From positions 1-54,432 of the forward strand of contig VHDF01000028.1 in assembly GCA_016871495.1 (NCBI GenBank): DNA of 54,432 bases. The letters run 5' to 3'. The stretch's first letter is position 1; each line of letters opens with the position of its first letter. Source of the stretch: Verrucomicrobiota bacterium (lineage in GTDB: Bacteria; Verrucomicrobiota; Verrucomicrobiia; Limisphaerales; VHDF01). Below, piece after piece: positions 43,537-52,073 of the stretch. The position numbers were made by a program, and so were the translations under genes. The notes under the pieces are model-generated. The model made no database searches, was not told the origin of the DNA, and saw only the letters and a program-made list of their open reading frames with translations.

Positions 43537-44502
43537 ATGCGGATTCTTTCGGGCATTCAACCCTCGGGTGCGCTGCATTTGGGGAATTACTTCGGCATGA
43601 TGCGTCCCGCCATCGATCTGGTGGAGCAGGGGGAAGCGTATTACTTCATCGCGAATTATCACTCGATGACCTCGCTGTTCGATCCCGCCGAACGGCGGCG
43701 CCACACCCTGGACGTGGCCCTGGATTTTTTAGCCTGCGGACTCGATCCGAAGCGGGCGGTGTTTTTTCGGCAGAGCGATGTTCCGGAAGTGACGGAATTG
43801 ACCTGGCTCCTCACCACCCTCACGCCCATGGGATTGCTGGAGCGGTGCCACAGCTACAAGGACAAGCTGGCGAAGGGGATCTCCCCCAATCACGGCCTTT
43901 TTGCGTATCCCGTGCTGATGGCCGCGGACATCCTGCTTTACGATTCGAATGTGGTGCCGGTGGGCCGGGATCAGAAACAACACGTGGAAGTCACGCGCGA
44001 TATCGCCATCAAATTCAACGAACTCTACGGCCCGACTTTTGTCCTCCCCGAACCCCGCATTCGGGAGGAAGTGGCGGTGGTGCCCGGCACCGACGGTCAA
44101 AAAATGAGCAAGAGCTATGGCAACACCATTGAACTCTTCGGGGAGGAAAAGACCTTGCGGAAGAAAATCATGAGTTTGGTGATGGACAGTCGCTCTCCCG
44201 CGGAACCCAAGCCCGACGCCGGCAAGAACATTGCCATCCAGTTGCTCAAACTCGTGGCACCCCCCGAGGTTTCGCGGGAGGTCGAGGACCGCTTGCGGAC
44301 GGGCGGGTTGGGCTATGGCGATTTGAAGAAGACGTTGTTCGAGCATTGCTGGAACGTATTCGCGTCTGCCCGGGCCAAACGCGCGGAACTCGCGGCGGAT
44401 CCCGCTTTCGTGGAATCTGTGCTGCGGGACGGAGCGCAGCGGGCTCGCGGGATCGCCCGTAACGTGCTCGCCCGGGCTCGTCTCGCCTGCGGCATCGACT
44501 GA
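43537..44502 (+). CDS. trpS: Tryptophanyl-tRNA synthetase
   Basis: The product is 321 aa from the ATG at 43537 (MRILSGIQPSGALHLGNYFG), which is the conserved N-terminus; the open frame extends 40 codons upstream but is not conserved. TrpRS charges tRNA-Trp. The class I motifs are present: HIGH as LHLGN, KMSKS in TDGQKMSKSYGN, and the Trp-pocket and dimer segment MGLLERCHSYKDK, with YPVLMAADILLY and VPVGRDQKQHVE. The stop is 5 nt before the next gene, and the run to lolD is probably one transcription unit. Confidence 0.97.
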   Translation: MRILSGIQPSGALHLGNYFGMMRPAIDLVEQGEAYYFIANYHSMTSLFDPAERRRHTLDVALDFLACGLDPKRAVFFRQSDVPEVTELTWLLTTLTPMGLLERCHSYKDKLAKGISPNHGLFAYPVLMAADILLYDSNVVPVGRDQKQHVEVTRDIAIKFNELYGPTFVLPEPRIREEVAVVPGTDGQKMSKSYGNTIELFGEEKTLRKKIMSLVMDSRSPAEPKPDAGKNIAIQLLKLVAPPEVSREVEDRLRTGGLGYGDLKKTLFEHCWNVFASARAKRAELAADPAFVESVLRDGAQRARGIARNVLARARLACGID

Positions 44503-44507
44503 ACCCT

Positions 44508-45695
44508 GTGACTACGACCCCTTCGGCTCCAGCCCCCGCCACCGCGAAACTGCGCGTGGAATCCGCCGATTTCCTTCGTGGCGCCGTGATGATCATCATG
44601 GCGCTGGATCACGTGCGTGGATTTCTGAGCAACGCGGGAGTCGATCCGGTGGATGTTTCGCGGACCTGGCCGGCGCTGTTTTTCACGAGATGGATCACGC
44701 ATTTTTGCGCTCCGGTGTTCATCTTTCTCGCCGGAACCAGCGCCTGGTTTGCGGGCACTCGCCGCACCAAGGCGGAACTTTGCCAGTTCCTCTGGACGCG
44801 CGGCCTGTGGCTGGTGTTCCTGGAACTCACGCTCGTGCGATTCGGATGGCGATGGGAGTTTCGCTTTCACGAATTCAACGCGGGCGCCGTCATCTGGGCG
44901 ATTGGCTGGTCCATGGTTTTCCTGAGTTGCTTGATTTTTTTACCCACCCGGGTTGTCGGGGGATTCGGGCTGGCCATGATCGTGCTCCATCACACGCTGG
45001 ATGGCGTGAAATCGGATGCTTGGGGCTCCGCCGGATGGTTGTGGAAAGTCCTGCATGAGGGCGGTTTGTTCGACACCCCCTGGGGTGGAAAGTTCGCGGC
45101 GAGTTACCCGCTCATCCCCTGGATCGGGGTCATGGCGGCCGGGTATGCGTTCGGTTCGATTTTCGCCTGGGATTCCCCGCGTCGAAGGCAGTTCTTGTTC
45201 CGGGGCGGTGCGGCCATCCTCCTGGGCTTCGTGATCTTGCGCGCCTGGAATGTCTATGGCGATCCTTCCCGCTGGAGTTCACAAAGGGACGCGATGACGA
45301 CCCTGATGTCCTTCTTGAACTGCAGCAAGTATCCACCCTCCTTGCTCTATCTCGCCATGACGCTCGGACCGGCCTGGCTCTTGATGGGATGCATCGATCG
45401 TCCGCTCGGCGCTTGGGCCAAGCCTGTGCTGGTTTTCGGAAGAGTGCCGCTGTTCTACTATCTCCTCCATTTGCCTCTCATCCACTTGATCGCGATCGGT
45501 GCGGCGATGCTTCACGGGCAGGAATCCGCGCTAAAGTCGCTGCTGGGGGCGGGTGGTGAACGGCCGGGATTCGGGTTTCCCCTTCCTTGGGTTTACCTGA
45601 TTTGGATTGCGGTGATGCTGCTCTTGTATCCGGTGTGCGCTTGGTACGCCCGGGTCAAGGCGAAATCGAAATCGGCTTGGTTCAGCTATCTATGA
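44508..45695 (+). CDS. DUF1624 / HGSNAT-like membrane protein
   Basis: The product is 395 aa with a GTG start at 44508. It is a polytopic inner-membrane protein with around ten hydrophobic segments. The N-terminus ESADFLRGAVMIIMALDHVRGF and HFCAPVFIFLAGTSAW are typical of the heparan-alpha-glucosaminide N-acetyltransferase catalytic domain family (DUF1624, PF07786), in which a His near the first segment transfers acetyl groups across the membrane. The bacterial substrate is unknown, probably a cell-surface or imported sugar. It begins 5 nt after trpS and ends in an ATGA overlap with the next gene (45692-45695). Confidence 0.85.
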   Translation: MTTTPSAPAPATAKLRVESADFLRGAVMIIMALDHVRGFLSNAGVDPVDVSRTWPALFFTRWITHFCAPVFIFLAGTSAWFAGTRRTKAELCQFLWTRGLWLVFLELTLVRFGWRWEFRFHEFNAGAVIWAIGWSMVFLSCLIFLPTRVVGGFGLAMIVLHHTLDGVKSDAWGSAGWLWKVLHEGGLFDTPWGGKFAASYPLIPWIGVMAAGYAFGSIFAWDSPRRRQFLFRGGAAILLGFVILRAWNVYGDPSRWSSQRDAMTTLMSFLNCSKYPPSLLYLAMTLGPAWLLMGCIDRPLGAWAKPVLVFGRVPLFYYLLHLPLIHLIAIGAAMLHGQESALKSLLGAGGERPGFGFPLPWVYLIWIAVMLLLYPVCAWYARVKAKSKSAWFSYL

Positions 45696-46564
45696 AACTG
45701 CATGTCATCCATGACGCGCGCTGCGCCGGTTACCACTTCCGAGGGCATCCGGAACGCCCCGCGCGGGTTTCGCGCACGGTCGAAAAGTTGAAAGCCCAAA
45801 GCGACATCCCCATCGTGTGGGAAAGCCCCGCGTCCGTGGTGGAATCGAGCCTTCTGCGAGCGCACAGCGAAGGGCATTTGAAGGTGATCCGGCATGCAGC
45901 GGGAGATTTCGATGGGGACACCCCGGCGTCGCCGGATATCGGCGAGCACGCGGAACGTTCGGTGGGGGCGGCTTTGAAAGCTCTGGAACTTGCCCGCCGG
46001 GGCGAAGCCTCGTTCAGCTTGATGCGCCCCCCCGGCCACCACGCCCTGCGAGACCGGGCCATGGGGTTCTGCTACTACAATGCCGTGGCGGTGACGGCCT
46101 TGGAGGCTCTCGCCAAGGGAATGGATCGAGTGGCCGTCTTCGATTTTGACGTTCATCACGGCAACGGCACGGAGGCCATTCTCCTGGATCATCCCGGCGC
46201 GCGCTTTTTCTCCGTCCACCAGCATCCGTGCTATCCCGGAACCGGCACGGAACATCGCGGCAAGAATTGCTTTAATTTCCCCGTCGCGCCCCGCACGCCG
46301 GCGCCGAAATATCGCGAGGTGCTGCGGCGAGCCCTCGACGCAATGATGGCCGGCCAACCGCAGTTGATCTGCGTTTCGGCGGGGTTCGACGCGTTCGCCC
46401 GGGATCCCCTGGCGCAAGAGACTCTGGAGGCAGAGGATTTTCAGTGGATGGGCGAACAGCTTCGCCGCGGGGGCGTTCCTTTTCTGAGCCTCCTGGAGGG
46501 TGGTTACAGTGTTGAACTACCGGAGTTGATTCTGGCCTATCTCAAGGGCGTGACGGGTCAATAG
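45692..46564 (+). CDS. Histone deacetylase-like zinc amidohydrolase
   Basis: The product is 290 aa from the ATG at 45692, which overlaps the upstream stop; the frame extends upstream but only through that gene. The class II HDAC/acetoin-utilisation family motifs are clear: PPGHHALRDRAMGFCYYNAVAV (the HH dyad and the CYYN segment), VFDFDVHHGNGT with the zinc ligands Asp and His, VSAGFDAFARDPL with the third ligand, and LLEGGYSVELPEL with the catalytic-site Tyr. Bacterial members deacetylate polyamines, acetyl-CoA synthetase or other acetyl-amide substrates. Adjacency to a predicted acetyltransferase-type membrane protein is suggestive but unproven. Confidence 0.93.
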   Translation: MKLHVIHDARCAGYHFRGHPERPARVSRTVEKLKAQSDIPIVWESPASVVESSLLRAHSEGHLKVIRHAAGDFDGDTPASPDIGEHAERSVGAALKALELARRGEASFSLMRPPGHHALRDRAMGFCYYNAVAVTALEALAKGMDRVAVFDFDVHHGNGTEAILLDHPGARFFSVHQHPCYPGTGTEHRGKNCFNFPVAPRTPAPKYREVLRRALDAMMAGQPQLICVSAGFDAFARDPLAQETLEAEDFQWMGEQLRRGGVPFLSLLEGGYSVELPELILAYLKGVTGQ

Positions 46565-46580
46565 CGGCCGCCCCGATCCC

Positions 46581-47852
46581 ATGTCGCGCCTCCCTTTTGA
46601 GCTCTTTCTGGCCTTTCGCTATCTGCGGCCGAAGCGGACTTTCGTCTCGGTGATCACCCTACTTTCCGTCATTGGCGTGACCCTGGGCGTGGCCGTGCTC
46701 ATCATCGTCATCAGTGTGATGAGCGGATTCGATCGTGAGATGAAGGACAAGATTTTGGGGTTCAATTCTCACCTCAAAGTGATGTCCTCCCAGGGCACCT
46801 TGAAAACTCCGCGGCAGGTCGCGGAGAAGGTATCCGCCCACCCCAGCGTCACGGGCGTTTCTCCGTTCGTGATGGGGCAGGTGTTCCTGGAGGCCCATTC
46901 CGGCGATGGAACCTCGCGGGTCCTGGCTCCCGTCGTGCGGGGAGTGGATCCGGTGTCCGAACGACGCGTCAGTCGAATCCCCGATTCGATGGTGGCGGGT
47001 CAATTCGACGTGCGCGGCAATGGTGTCGTCCTCGGCGTGGAATTGGCGCGCAAATTGCACCTGCAGGTCGGCGATTCGATTTCCATTTATTCGATTCGGA
47101 ATTTGAAGGCGATGAAGGATGGCGCGCAGCGGGGCATGGAGGAGGTGGTGTTGCCGGACGATTTTGAAGTGCGCGGGATTTTCGACATCGGCCATTTCGA
47201 GTATAATGAGCTGTACGTGGCCACTTCAATGGGGAGCGCGCAGGACTTGTACGGCCTGGGCGCGGACGCGCACGGTCTACTCGTCAACGTCAAGGAACCG
47301 GAACAGGTCGAACGGGTGCGACAGGAATTGGAGCAAACGTTGGGATCGGCCTTCGAGATCGTCACTTGGATGGACGAGAACGGCCATCTGCTGGACGCGC
47401 TGGTCGTCGAAAAGAACGTCATGTTCTACATCCTGTTTTTCATCATGATTGTGGCGGCGTTTGGAATCACGAGCGTGCTGATCACGTTCGTGGTGCAAAA
47501 GACGCGTGAGATCGGCGTTCTGAAGGCGCTGGGGGCCACGCGGTGGCAGGTCTTGTGGCTTTTCTTGAGCCAGAGCGTGCTCGTGGGAACCCTGGGCGTG
47601 GTGGCGGGCTTGGGCTTGGGCTGGCTGGGGGTGCAGTATCGGAACGAGTTTCTCGTGTTCATGCGTCAAGTCACAGGCTTCGAACTTTTTCCGGCCCGCA
47701 TTTATAGCTTTTCGAAACTGCCGGCCCTTTTCGTGCCATCGGACATCGCGGCCATCTGCCTGGGATCGCTCATCATCTGCGTGTTGGCGGGTTTGCTGCC
47801 GGCGTGGAACGCGTCGCGGCTTCATCCCGTGGAGGCCTTGCGCCATGAATGA
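46581..47852 (+). CDS. lolC: Lipoprotein-releasing ABC permease LolC/LolE
   Basis: The product is 423 aa. LolCDE extracts outer-membrane lipoproteins from the inner membrane and passes them to LolA. The layout is normal: one N-terminal membrane segment (RTFVSVITLLSVIGVTLGVAVLIIVISVMSGF), a large periplasmic MacB-like domain (about 55-270), and three C-terminal segments with KTREIGVLKALGATRWQV and NASRLHPVEALRHE, the FtsX-type coupling region. Only one permease gene is present beside lolD, so it may work as a homodimer (LolF-like), as in bacteria with a single gene. Its stop overlaps the lolD start by 8 nt. Confidence 0.92.
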   Translation: MSRLPFELFLAFRYLRPKRTFVSVITLLSVIGVTLGVAVLIIVISVMSGFDREMKDKILGFNSHLKVMSSQGTLKTPRQVAEKVSAHPSVTGVSPFVMGQVFLEAHSGDGTSRVLAPVVRGVDPVSERRVSRIPDSMVAGQFDVRGNGVVLGVELARKLHLQVGDSISIYSIRNLKAMKDGAQRGMEEVVLPDDFEVRGIFDIGHFEYNELYVATSMGSAQDLYGLGADAHGLLVNVKEPEQVERVRQELEQTLGSAFEIVTWMDENGHLLDALVVEKNVMFYILFFIMIVAAFGITSVLITFVVQKTREIGVLKALGATRWQVLWLFLSQSVLVGTLGVVAGLGLGWLGVQYRNEFLVFMRQVTGFELFPARIYSFSKLPALFVPSDIAAICLGSLIICVLAGLLPAWNASRLHPVEALRHE

Positions 47853-48543
47853 GGAAGCGAAGACCACGCCGAGGGAGAAGTCGGTTGAGGTCGTTTCAGT
47901 GACGAAATCCTACCGGCTCGGAGCGAGGGTGGTGCCCGTGCTGCGCGGGATCGACCTCGTCATTGCCGCGGGTGAGTTTGTGGCGCTCCGGGGAGCCAGT
48001 GGCGCGGGAAAAAGCACGCTTCTGCATCTCATGGGAGGACTGGATCGGGCCGATTCCGGCCGCATTTTTGTGGAGGGCGCCGAGCTTTCCACCCTGTCAG
48101 GCGGGGCACTTTCCGCCTTCCGCAACGCGCGAGTCGGTTTTGTGTTTCAAGCCTACTGTTTGCTGCCGGAGCTCGACGCTCTGGAAAACGTCTGCCTGCC
48201 CGCTCGGCTGGCACGAGTGGACGCCTCGGAGGCATCGACCCGCGCGGTCTCCTTGCTGGACAAAGTAGGATTGCGCGGAAGGTTGGACCATCGTCCTTTG
48301 GAGTTGTCCGGCGGCGAGCAGCAGCGGGTGGCGATCGCGCGTGCCCTCATCAACCGTCCGAAGCTCCTGCTCGCGGATGAACCGACCGGGAATCTGGATT
48401 CCAGGACGGGGGCGGAGATTATCGAGCTCCTGATACAATTGCAGCGTGAGGAAGGCGGAACGTTGGTGATTGCGACCCATGACGAGCGGGTGGCCTCGCG
48501 AGCCCCCCGGCAAATCGAACTGGGGGACGGCGTCGTGGTTTGA
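47845..48543 (+). CDS. lolD: Lipoprotein-releasing ABC transporter ATPase LolD
   Basis: The product is 232 aa. It is the cytoplasmic ATPase of the Lol system. Motifs are Walker A GASGAGKST, Q-loop FVFQAYCLLPELDALENV (LolD/MacB type), signature LSGGEQQRVAIARAL, Walker B LLLADEPTGNLD and H-loop VIATHDERVA. The 8-nt overlap with lolC supports coupled translation. It ends the trpS-to-lolD run; the 546 nt downstream are repeats. Confidence 0.95.
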   Translation: MNEEAKTTPREKSVEVVSVTKSYRLGARVVPVLRGIDLVIAAGEFVALRGASGAGKSTLLHLMGGLDRADSGRIFVEGAELSTLSGGALSAFRNARVGFVFQAYCLLPELDALENVCLPARLARVDASEASTRAVSLLDKVGLRGRLDHRPLELSGGEQQRVAIARALINRPKLLLADEPTGNLDSRTGAEIIELLIQLQREEGGTLVIATHDERVASRAPRQIELGDGVVV

Positions 48544-49089
48544 TGATCGAACGAAGGATCGCGGCGTTGAGGCTGCTTTAGAGATTGATCAGGAAGCAGC
48601 ACTTCGGGAGTTCATCCCGTCCCAATCGACGAAACGCAACTCAAACGCGTCCCGCTAGGAATCCCAACGGGATTCCGTCTCGAAGCCCAAGGTTGCGAGG
48701 GACGAGCTACCTTGGGTCACAGTCCGCCAATGGAAACCAACCCCAACGGGGTTGTGACGAAATCCTATTTCCGTTTGGCGTGGTAAAGCCACAACCGCGT
48801 TGCGGTTGAATTGAATTCCAAACGGCAACCCAAGGTAGCTCGTTCCTCGCAACCTCGGGCTGGAGGACACAATCCCTTTGGGATTGAAGGCGGGATTCCG
48901 TGGCCCATTGAGAAAACACGACAAAGAACGAGGCCTATCCTTGATGGATCTGGTGAGTGATCCGGAAAGGCTTTATCGTCTGGACCTTGCGAAGTTTCAT
49001 GAAGGGCAATTGCCGTTGTAAGCAAATAAACTCCGCCGGGCCGGGGTGTGGAATGGTGAGTAACTTCAGCATCAAGTTAGTCGGAAGGA
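48544..49089. other. 546-bp intergenic region made of palindromic and composite repeats
   Basis: It separates the convergent lolD and threonine aldolase genes. It holds repeat R2 copy B (48627-49094) and, inside it, an insert at about 48660-48885 with four short hairpins and a long inverted pair. No gene is supported. Confidence 0.75.
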
Positions 49090-49094
49090 TCAAA
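48627..49094 (+). repeat. Composite intergenic repeat R2, copy B, with extra insert
   Basis: The left block CGACGAAACGCAACTCAAAC (48627-48646) and the right block 48871-49094 match copy A at 13220-13499. The middle about 210 bp is absent from copy A. That insert is bounded by an inverted pair, CCCAAGGTTGCGAGGGACGA (48686-48705) and TCGTTCCTCGCAACCTCGGG (48840-48859). It carries the hairpins listed separately. Confidence 0.85.
48660..48885. repeat. Cluster of four hairpins with changed but complementary arms
   Basis: AATCCC-AAC-GGGATT at 48660-48674, CAACCCC-AAC-GGGGTTG at 48738-48754, CAACCGC-GTT-GCGGTTG at 48792-48808 and AATCCC-TTT-GGGATT at 48871-48885. The arms differ in sequence but each stays fully complementary, as expected for REP-like structured units. 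The last one also occurs in copy A (13253-13267). Confidence 0.75.
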
Positions 49095-50223
49095 GTTTGC
49101 GATGGTTCACGGAGGTCATCGGCACAATGGGCGGCGCCTCTTTCATGAATCGGTTCACGTCCGCGGCGAAGGCTTCGACATCCGCTTCCAAGGTATCCCA
49201 AGCGCACATGAGCCGGCATCCGCCCGGGCCGATAAAGGTGTAGAATTTCCACCCCTGCTGCCGCAACGCGTGGATAACGTTCGGGGGCAGTTCCGCGAAT
49301 ACCGCATTGGCCTGGACTGGGAAGAGGAGTTTGACTCCGGGAATGGCGGACAATTTGTCTTTCAACAGCGTGGCCATCGCGTTTGCGCGGGCGGCGTGTT
49401 TCAACCAAGCTCCATCCCGAAGCAATCCCACCCAAGGGGCCGACAAGAATCGCATTTTGGAGCACAATTGCCCCGCCTGCTTGCATCGATAATCGAATTC
49501 CCGGGCCAGGTCTCGATTGAAAAACACCACGGCCTCACCAACCTGCGTTCCGTTCTTCGTGCCGCCGAAACACAAGACGTCAATTCCCGCCTGCCAGGTG
49601 ATTTCCTTGGGCTTCACTGCCAGCGAGGCCACCGCGTTGGCAAAGCGCGCGCCGTCCATGTGAAAACCGAGTCCGAATCCCTTCGCTTTCGACCAAATGG
49701 CTTTCAATTCGTCAGGCGTGTACACGGTCCCCAGCTCCGTGGCCTGGGTGACACTGACCACCCGGGGTTTCGGATAGTGAATATCGCTTCGCTTCAACAC
49801 CATCCGTTCAACCCCGGCCGGATCGATCTTTCCCGCCGGACCCGGCACTTGGAGAATCTTGGTGCCGTTGGAAAAGAACTCGGGGGCGCCGCATTCGTCG
49901 GTTTCCACGTGCGCGGTTTCATGGCATAGAATGCTGTGATAAGACTGGCACATGGAAGCCATGGACAGTGAATTAGCTGCCGTTCCATTGAAGACGAAGA
50001 ACACTTCGCATTGAGTTTCGAACGTGTCCCGGATGAGGTCCGCGGCTTGCTGGGTCCAGGGGTCGTCGCCGTAACTCACGGCGTGGCCCGCATTTGCCTC
50101 CTGCATCGCTTCCCAGGCTTCGGGGCACACGCCCGCGTAATTGTCGCTGGCAAAGTGACGTTTTCGTTCAGGCCTGCTGTCGCGCGTGATCTCGCTCACC
50201 CGCGCATCATGAAGTTTCGACAA
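49090..50223 (-). CDS. ltaE: Low-specificity L-threonine aldolase
   Basis: The product is about 377 aa with a TTG at 50223; a GTG at 50199 is equally plausible and no ATG is present at the 5' end. It is a fold-type I PLP enzyme that cleaves L-threonine or allo-threonine to glycine and acetaldehyde. Visible features are RHFASDNYAGVCPEAWEAM, VFNGTAANSLSM, CHETAHVETDECGAPEFF, VVSVTQATELGTVYTPDELKAI, the HMDGARFANAV segment with the PLP-pyridine Asp, and the PLP-lysine motif CFGGTKNGTQVGEAVVFF. The closest relatives are the beta-eliminating-lyase group. It is divergent from the sulfatase across 225 nt that carry an R1-type element. Confidence 0.92.
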   Translation of the reverse strand: MSKLHDARVSEITRDSRPERKRHFASDNYAGVCPEAWEAMQEANAGHAVSYGDDPWTQQAADLIRDTFETQCEVFFVFNGTAANSLSMASMCQSYHSILCHETAHVETDECGAPEFFSNGTKILQVPGPAGKIDPAGVERMVLKRSDIHYPKPRVVSVTQATELGTVYTPDELKAIWSKAKGFGLGFHMDGARFANAVASLAVKPKEITWQAGIDVLCFGGTKNGTQVGEAVVFFNRDLAREFDYRCKQAGQLCSKMRFLSAPWVGLLRDGAWLKHAARANAMATLLKDKLSAIPGVKLLFPVQANAVFAELPPNVIHALRQQGWKFYTFIGPGGCRLMCAWDTLEADVEAFAADVNRFMKEAPPIVPMTSVNHRKL

Positions 50224-50250
50224 TCTCCAAGTCCAGTCGCGGATGGCTGG

Positions 50251-50382
50251 CCGTGTATGCCGAGGTTGTTGGTAGGGCGGGCCTGTCCCAGCCCGCCGCC
50301 CACTGGATGCAAAACATCATGCTCCGGCGGCGCGCCGGGACGGACGCGCCCTACCTGCATCGCCGGCAACATCGGGATGCAC
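50251..50382 (+). mobile_element. MITE-like element of the R1 end type, with direct repeats
   Basis: The 132-bp element has ends related to R1 (CCGTGTATGCCGAGG at left, CAACATCGGGATGCAC at right; TIR-like over about 20 bp with mismatches). It is flanked by CGGATGGCTGG (50240-50250) and CGGATGGTTGG (50383-50393), a direct repeat with one mismatch. Its interior (GTAGGGCGGGCCTGTCCCAG...GGACGCGCCCTAC) differs from R1. Non-coding; in front of the sulfatase gene. Confidence 0.68.
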
Positions 50383-50448
50383 CGGATGGTTGGGGGCATG
50401 ATCGAACTTCATGGTGACACTTCCCGGGTACTGATTGAGAATGCTCCC

Positions 50449-51798
50449 ATGACTCGAGGTTCCCGGCACCTTGCTGTTCTGGTCCAATGGGGTTGGATTT
50501 GCCTTGCCAGCGCCTGGCTCGAATCCGCCGCGGCGGATGCGCGCCCGAACGTGGTGTTGATTATTTCCGATGACCAGGCATGGACGGACTACGGATTTAT
50601 GGGCCACCCCGCTGTGCGTACGCCGCACCTGGACCGGCTTGCCGGCCGGAGCCGGGTGTTCCGCCGGGGTTATGTGCCGTCCAGCCTTTGTTGCCCGAGC
50701 CTGGCCTCGATTCTGACAGGACGTTATCCCCACCAACATGGCATCGTGAGCAATGATCCACCTCTGCCTCCGGGACTCGCCGGTGCCCAGCGTTGGAAGT
50801 CCCCGGAATTCGTTCAAGGTCGAAAGTGGATGAACAACGCCTTGGAATCGCAACCCACGCTGCCCAAACAATTGGTGGCCGCGGGTTATCGCAGCTTCCA
50901 GGCCGGAAAATGGTGGCAAGGCCACTTCAGCCGGGGCGGTTTTACTCATGGGATGACCCGGGGAGATGAGTTCCAAGGCGGACGCCACGGCGATGAAGGA
51001 TTGAAAATTGGCCGCCATACTATGGTTCCTGTGTTCGAGTTCATTACCGAGTCCAAGAAGGAAGGGGCACCGTTCTTCCTTTGGTATGCTCCCATGCTTC
51101 CGCATGATCCGCACACGCCTCCGGATCGTCTGCTCGCGCGGTATTTGCCTTTAACGCCATCCCCTCACGTGGCGCGTTATTGGGCCATGATCGAATGGTT
51201 CGATGAAACCGTGGGACAACTTCTCGCCCATCTGGATCGTGAACGACTCACGCAGGACACACTGGTGGTTTACATGACCGACAATGGCTGGATCCAGCAC
51301 CCGGACCGACCGCGCTTCGCTCCCCGGTCGAAACAATCGCCCTACGACGGGGGACTGCGCACCCCGATACTCCTGAGCTGGCCGGGACGGATCGAGCCGT
51401 CGCGTTGGGATGTTCCGGTGAGTTCGGTGGACATTGCCCCGACGGTGATGGCGGCATGCGGCCTGCCAGTGCATTCAGGGGTGGCGGGGATCGACTTGCG
51501 TGACGCGCGCGCGTTGGGCGGGCGCAATGCTGCCTTTGGCGCTTGCTTCACTCATGATGCCGTCGTTCTTGAATCGCCTGTGTCGAGTCTGCGCTGGCGT
51601 TGGGGGGTGGTGGGGGAATGGAAGATCATTGTTCCCCATGCGGCGCGCGAACCGGGCGATTCGGTGCAGCTTTATCATGTGACGAAGGATCCGCATGAGC
51701 TGGTGAATCTTGCTCCGGTAGAGCCTCGCCGCCTTGATCGCCTCCTTCGAGCCGTCGATGCGTGGTGGGATCCCTCACGGCAACGAACTGCACCGTGA
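50449..51798 (+). CDS. Exported sulfatase-family protein with altered active-site signature
   Basis: The product is 449 aa from the ATG at 50449, which gives a signal peptide (HLAVLVQWGWICLASAWLE). The frame is open 146 codons upstream, but that covers an R1-type repeat and the opposite gene. The alkaline-phosphatase fold signatures are RPNVVLIISDDQAWTDYG with the metal Asp pair and the nucleophile region SSLCCPSLASILTGRYPHQHGI. Also seen are FQAGKWWQGHF, YMTDNGW and PYDGGLRTPILLSWPG. The sulfatase maturation motif C-x-P-x-R reads C-C-P-S-L, with Arg replaced by Leu, so formylglycine formation is uncertain. It could be an active sulfatase of a variant subgroup or another hydrolase. Confidence 0.88.
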   Translation: MTRGSRHLAVLVQWGWICLASAWLESAAADARPNVVLIISDDQAWTDYGFMGHPAVRTPHLDRLAGRSRVFRRGYVPSSLCCPSLASILTGRYPHQHGIVSNDPPLPPGLAGAQRWKSPEFVQGRKWMNNALESQPTLPKQLVAAGYRSFQAGKWWQGHFSRGGFTHGMTRGDEFQGGRHGDEGLKIGRHTMVPVFEFITESKKEGAPFFLWYAPMLPHDPHTPPDRLLARYLPLTPSPHVARYWAMIEWFDETVGQLLAHLDRERLTQDTLVVYMTDNGWIQHPDRPRFAPRSKQSPYDGGLRTPILLSWPGRIEPSRWDVPVSSVDIAPTVMAACGLPVHSGVAGIDLRDARALGGRNAAFGACFTHDAVVLESPVSSLRWRWGVVGEWKIIVPHAAREPGDSVQLYHVTKDPHELVNLAPVEPRRLDRLLRAVDAWWDPSRQRTAP

Positions 51799-51997
51799 CT
51801 TCCCCGTCTTGGTGGTGGGGGCACGTGAGGATCTCCGCACGGTTCACAAGGAGGTTTCCGGCCGCCTGATCTTCCCCTCCGTGTCGTGGGGGTGAGATTT
51901 CATGTGGAAATCACTTGAGATTGGGTTTGGAGTCTTGAATATTTCCTTCGTTGCGCGTGGTCTTCCAGGTGAAAGAGAAGGGCCAGGCAACAGGGTT

Positions 51998-52073
51998 GGG
52001 GTCGTAGCTCAGTTGGTAGAGCGTCTCGTTCGCAATGAGAAGGTCGCAGGTTCGAATCCTGTCGGCTCCACCA
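51998..52073 (+). tRNA. tRNA-Ala (anticodon CGC)
   Basis: The sequence folds as a full cloverleaf: 7-bp acceptor stem 51998-52004 with 52063-52069, D stem GCTC/GAGC, anticodon stem TCTCG/TGAGA with loop TTCGCAA, T arm GCAGG TTCGAAT CCTGT. The G3-U70 pair, the main alanine identity element, is present. The CCA end (52071-52073) is encoded. It reads GCG codons. Confidence 0.96.

Noticed and set aside
48627-49094. CRISPR array
   Set aside because: The repeats are unequal hairpins without regular spacing or unique spacers, and no cas gene is present anywhere in the window.
50011-50448. 146-codon N-terminal extension of the sulfatase
   Set aside because: It covers a MITE-like element and antisense of the threonine aldolase; the ATG at 50449 begins a proper signal peptide.
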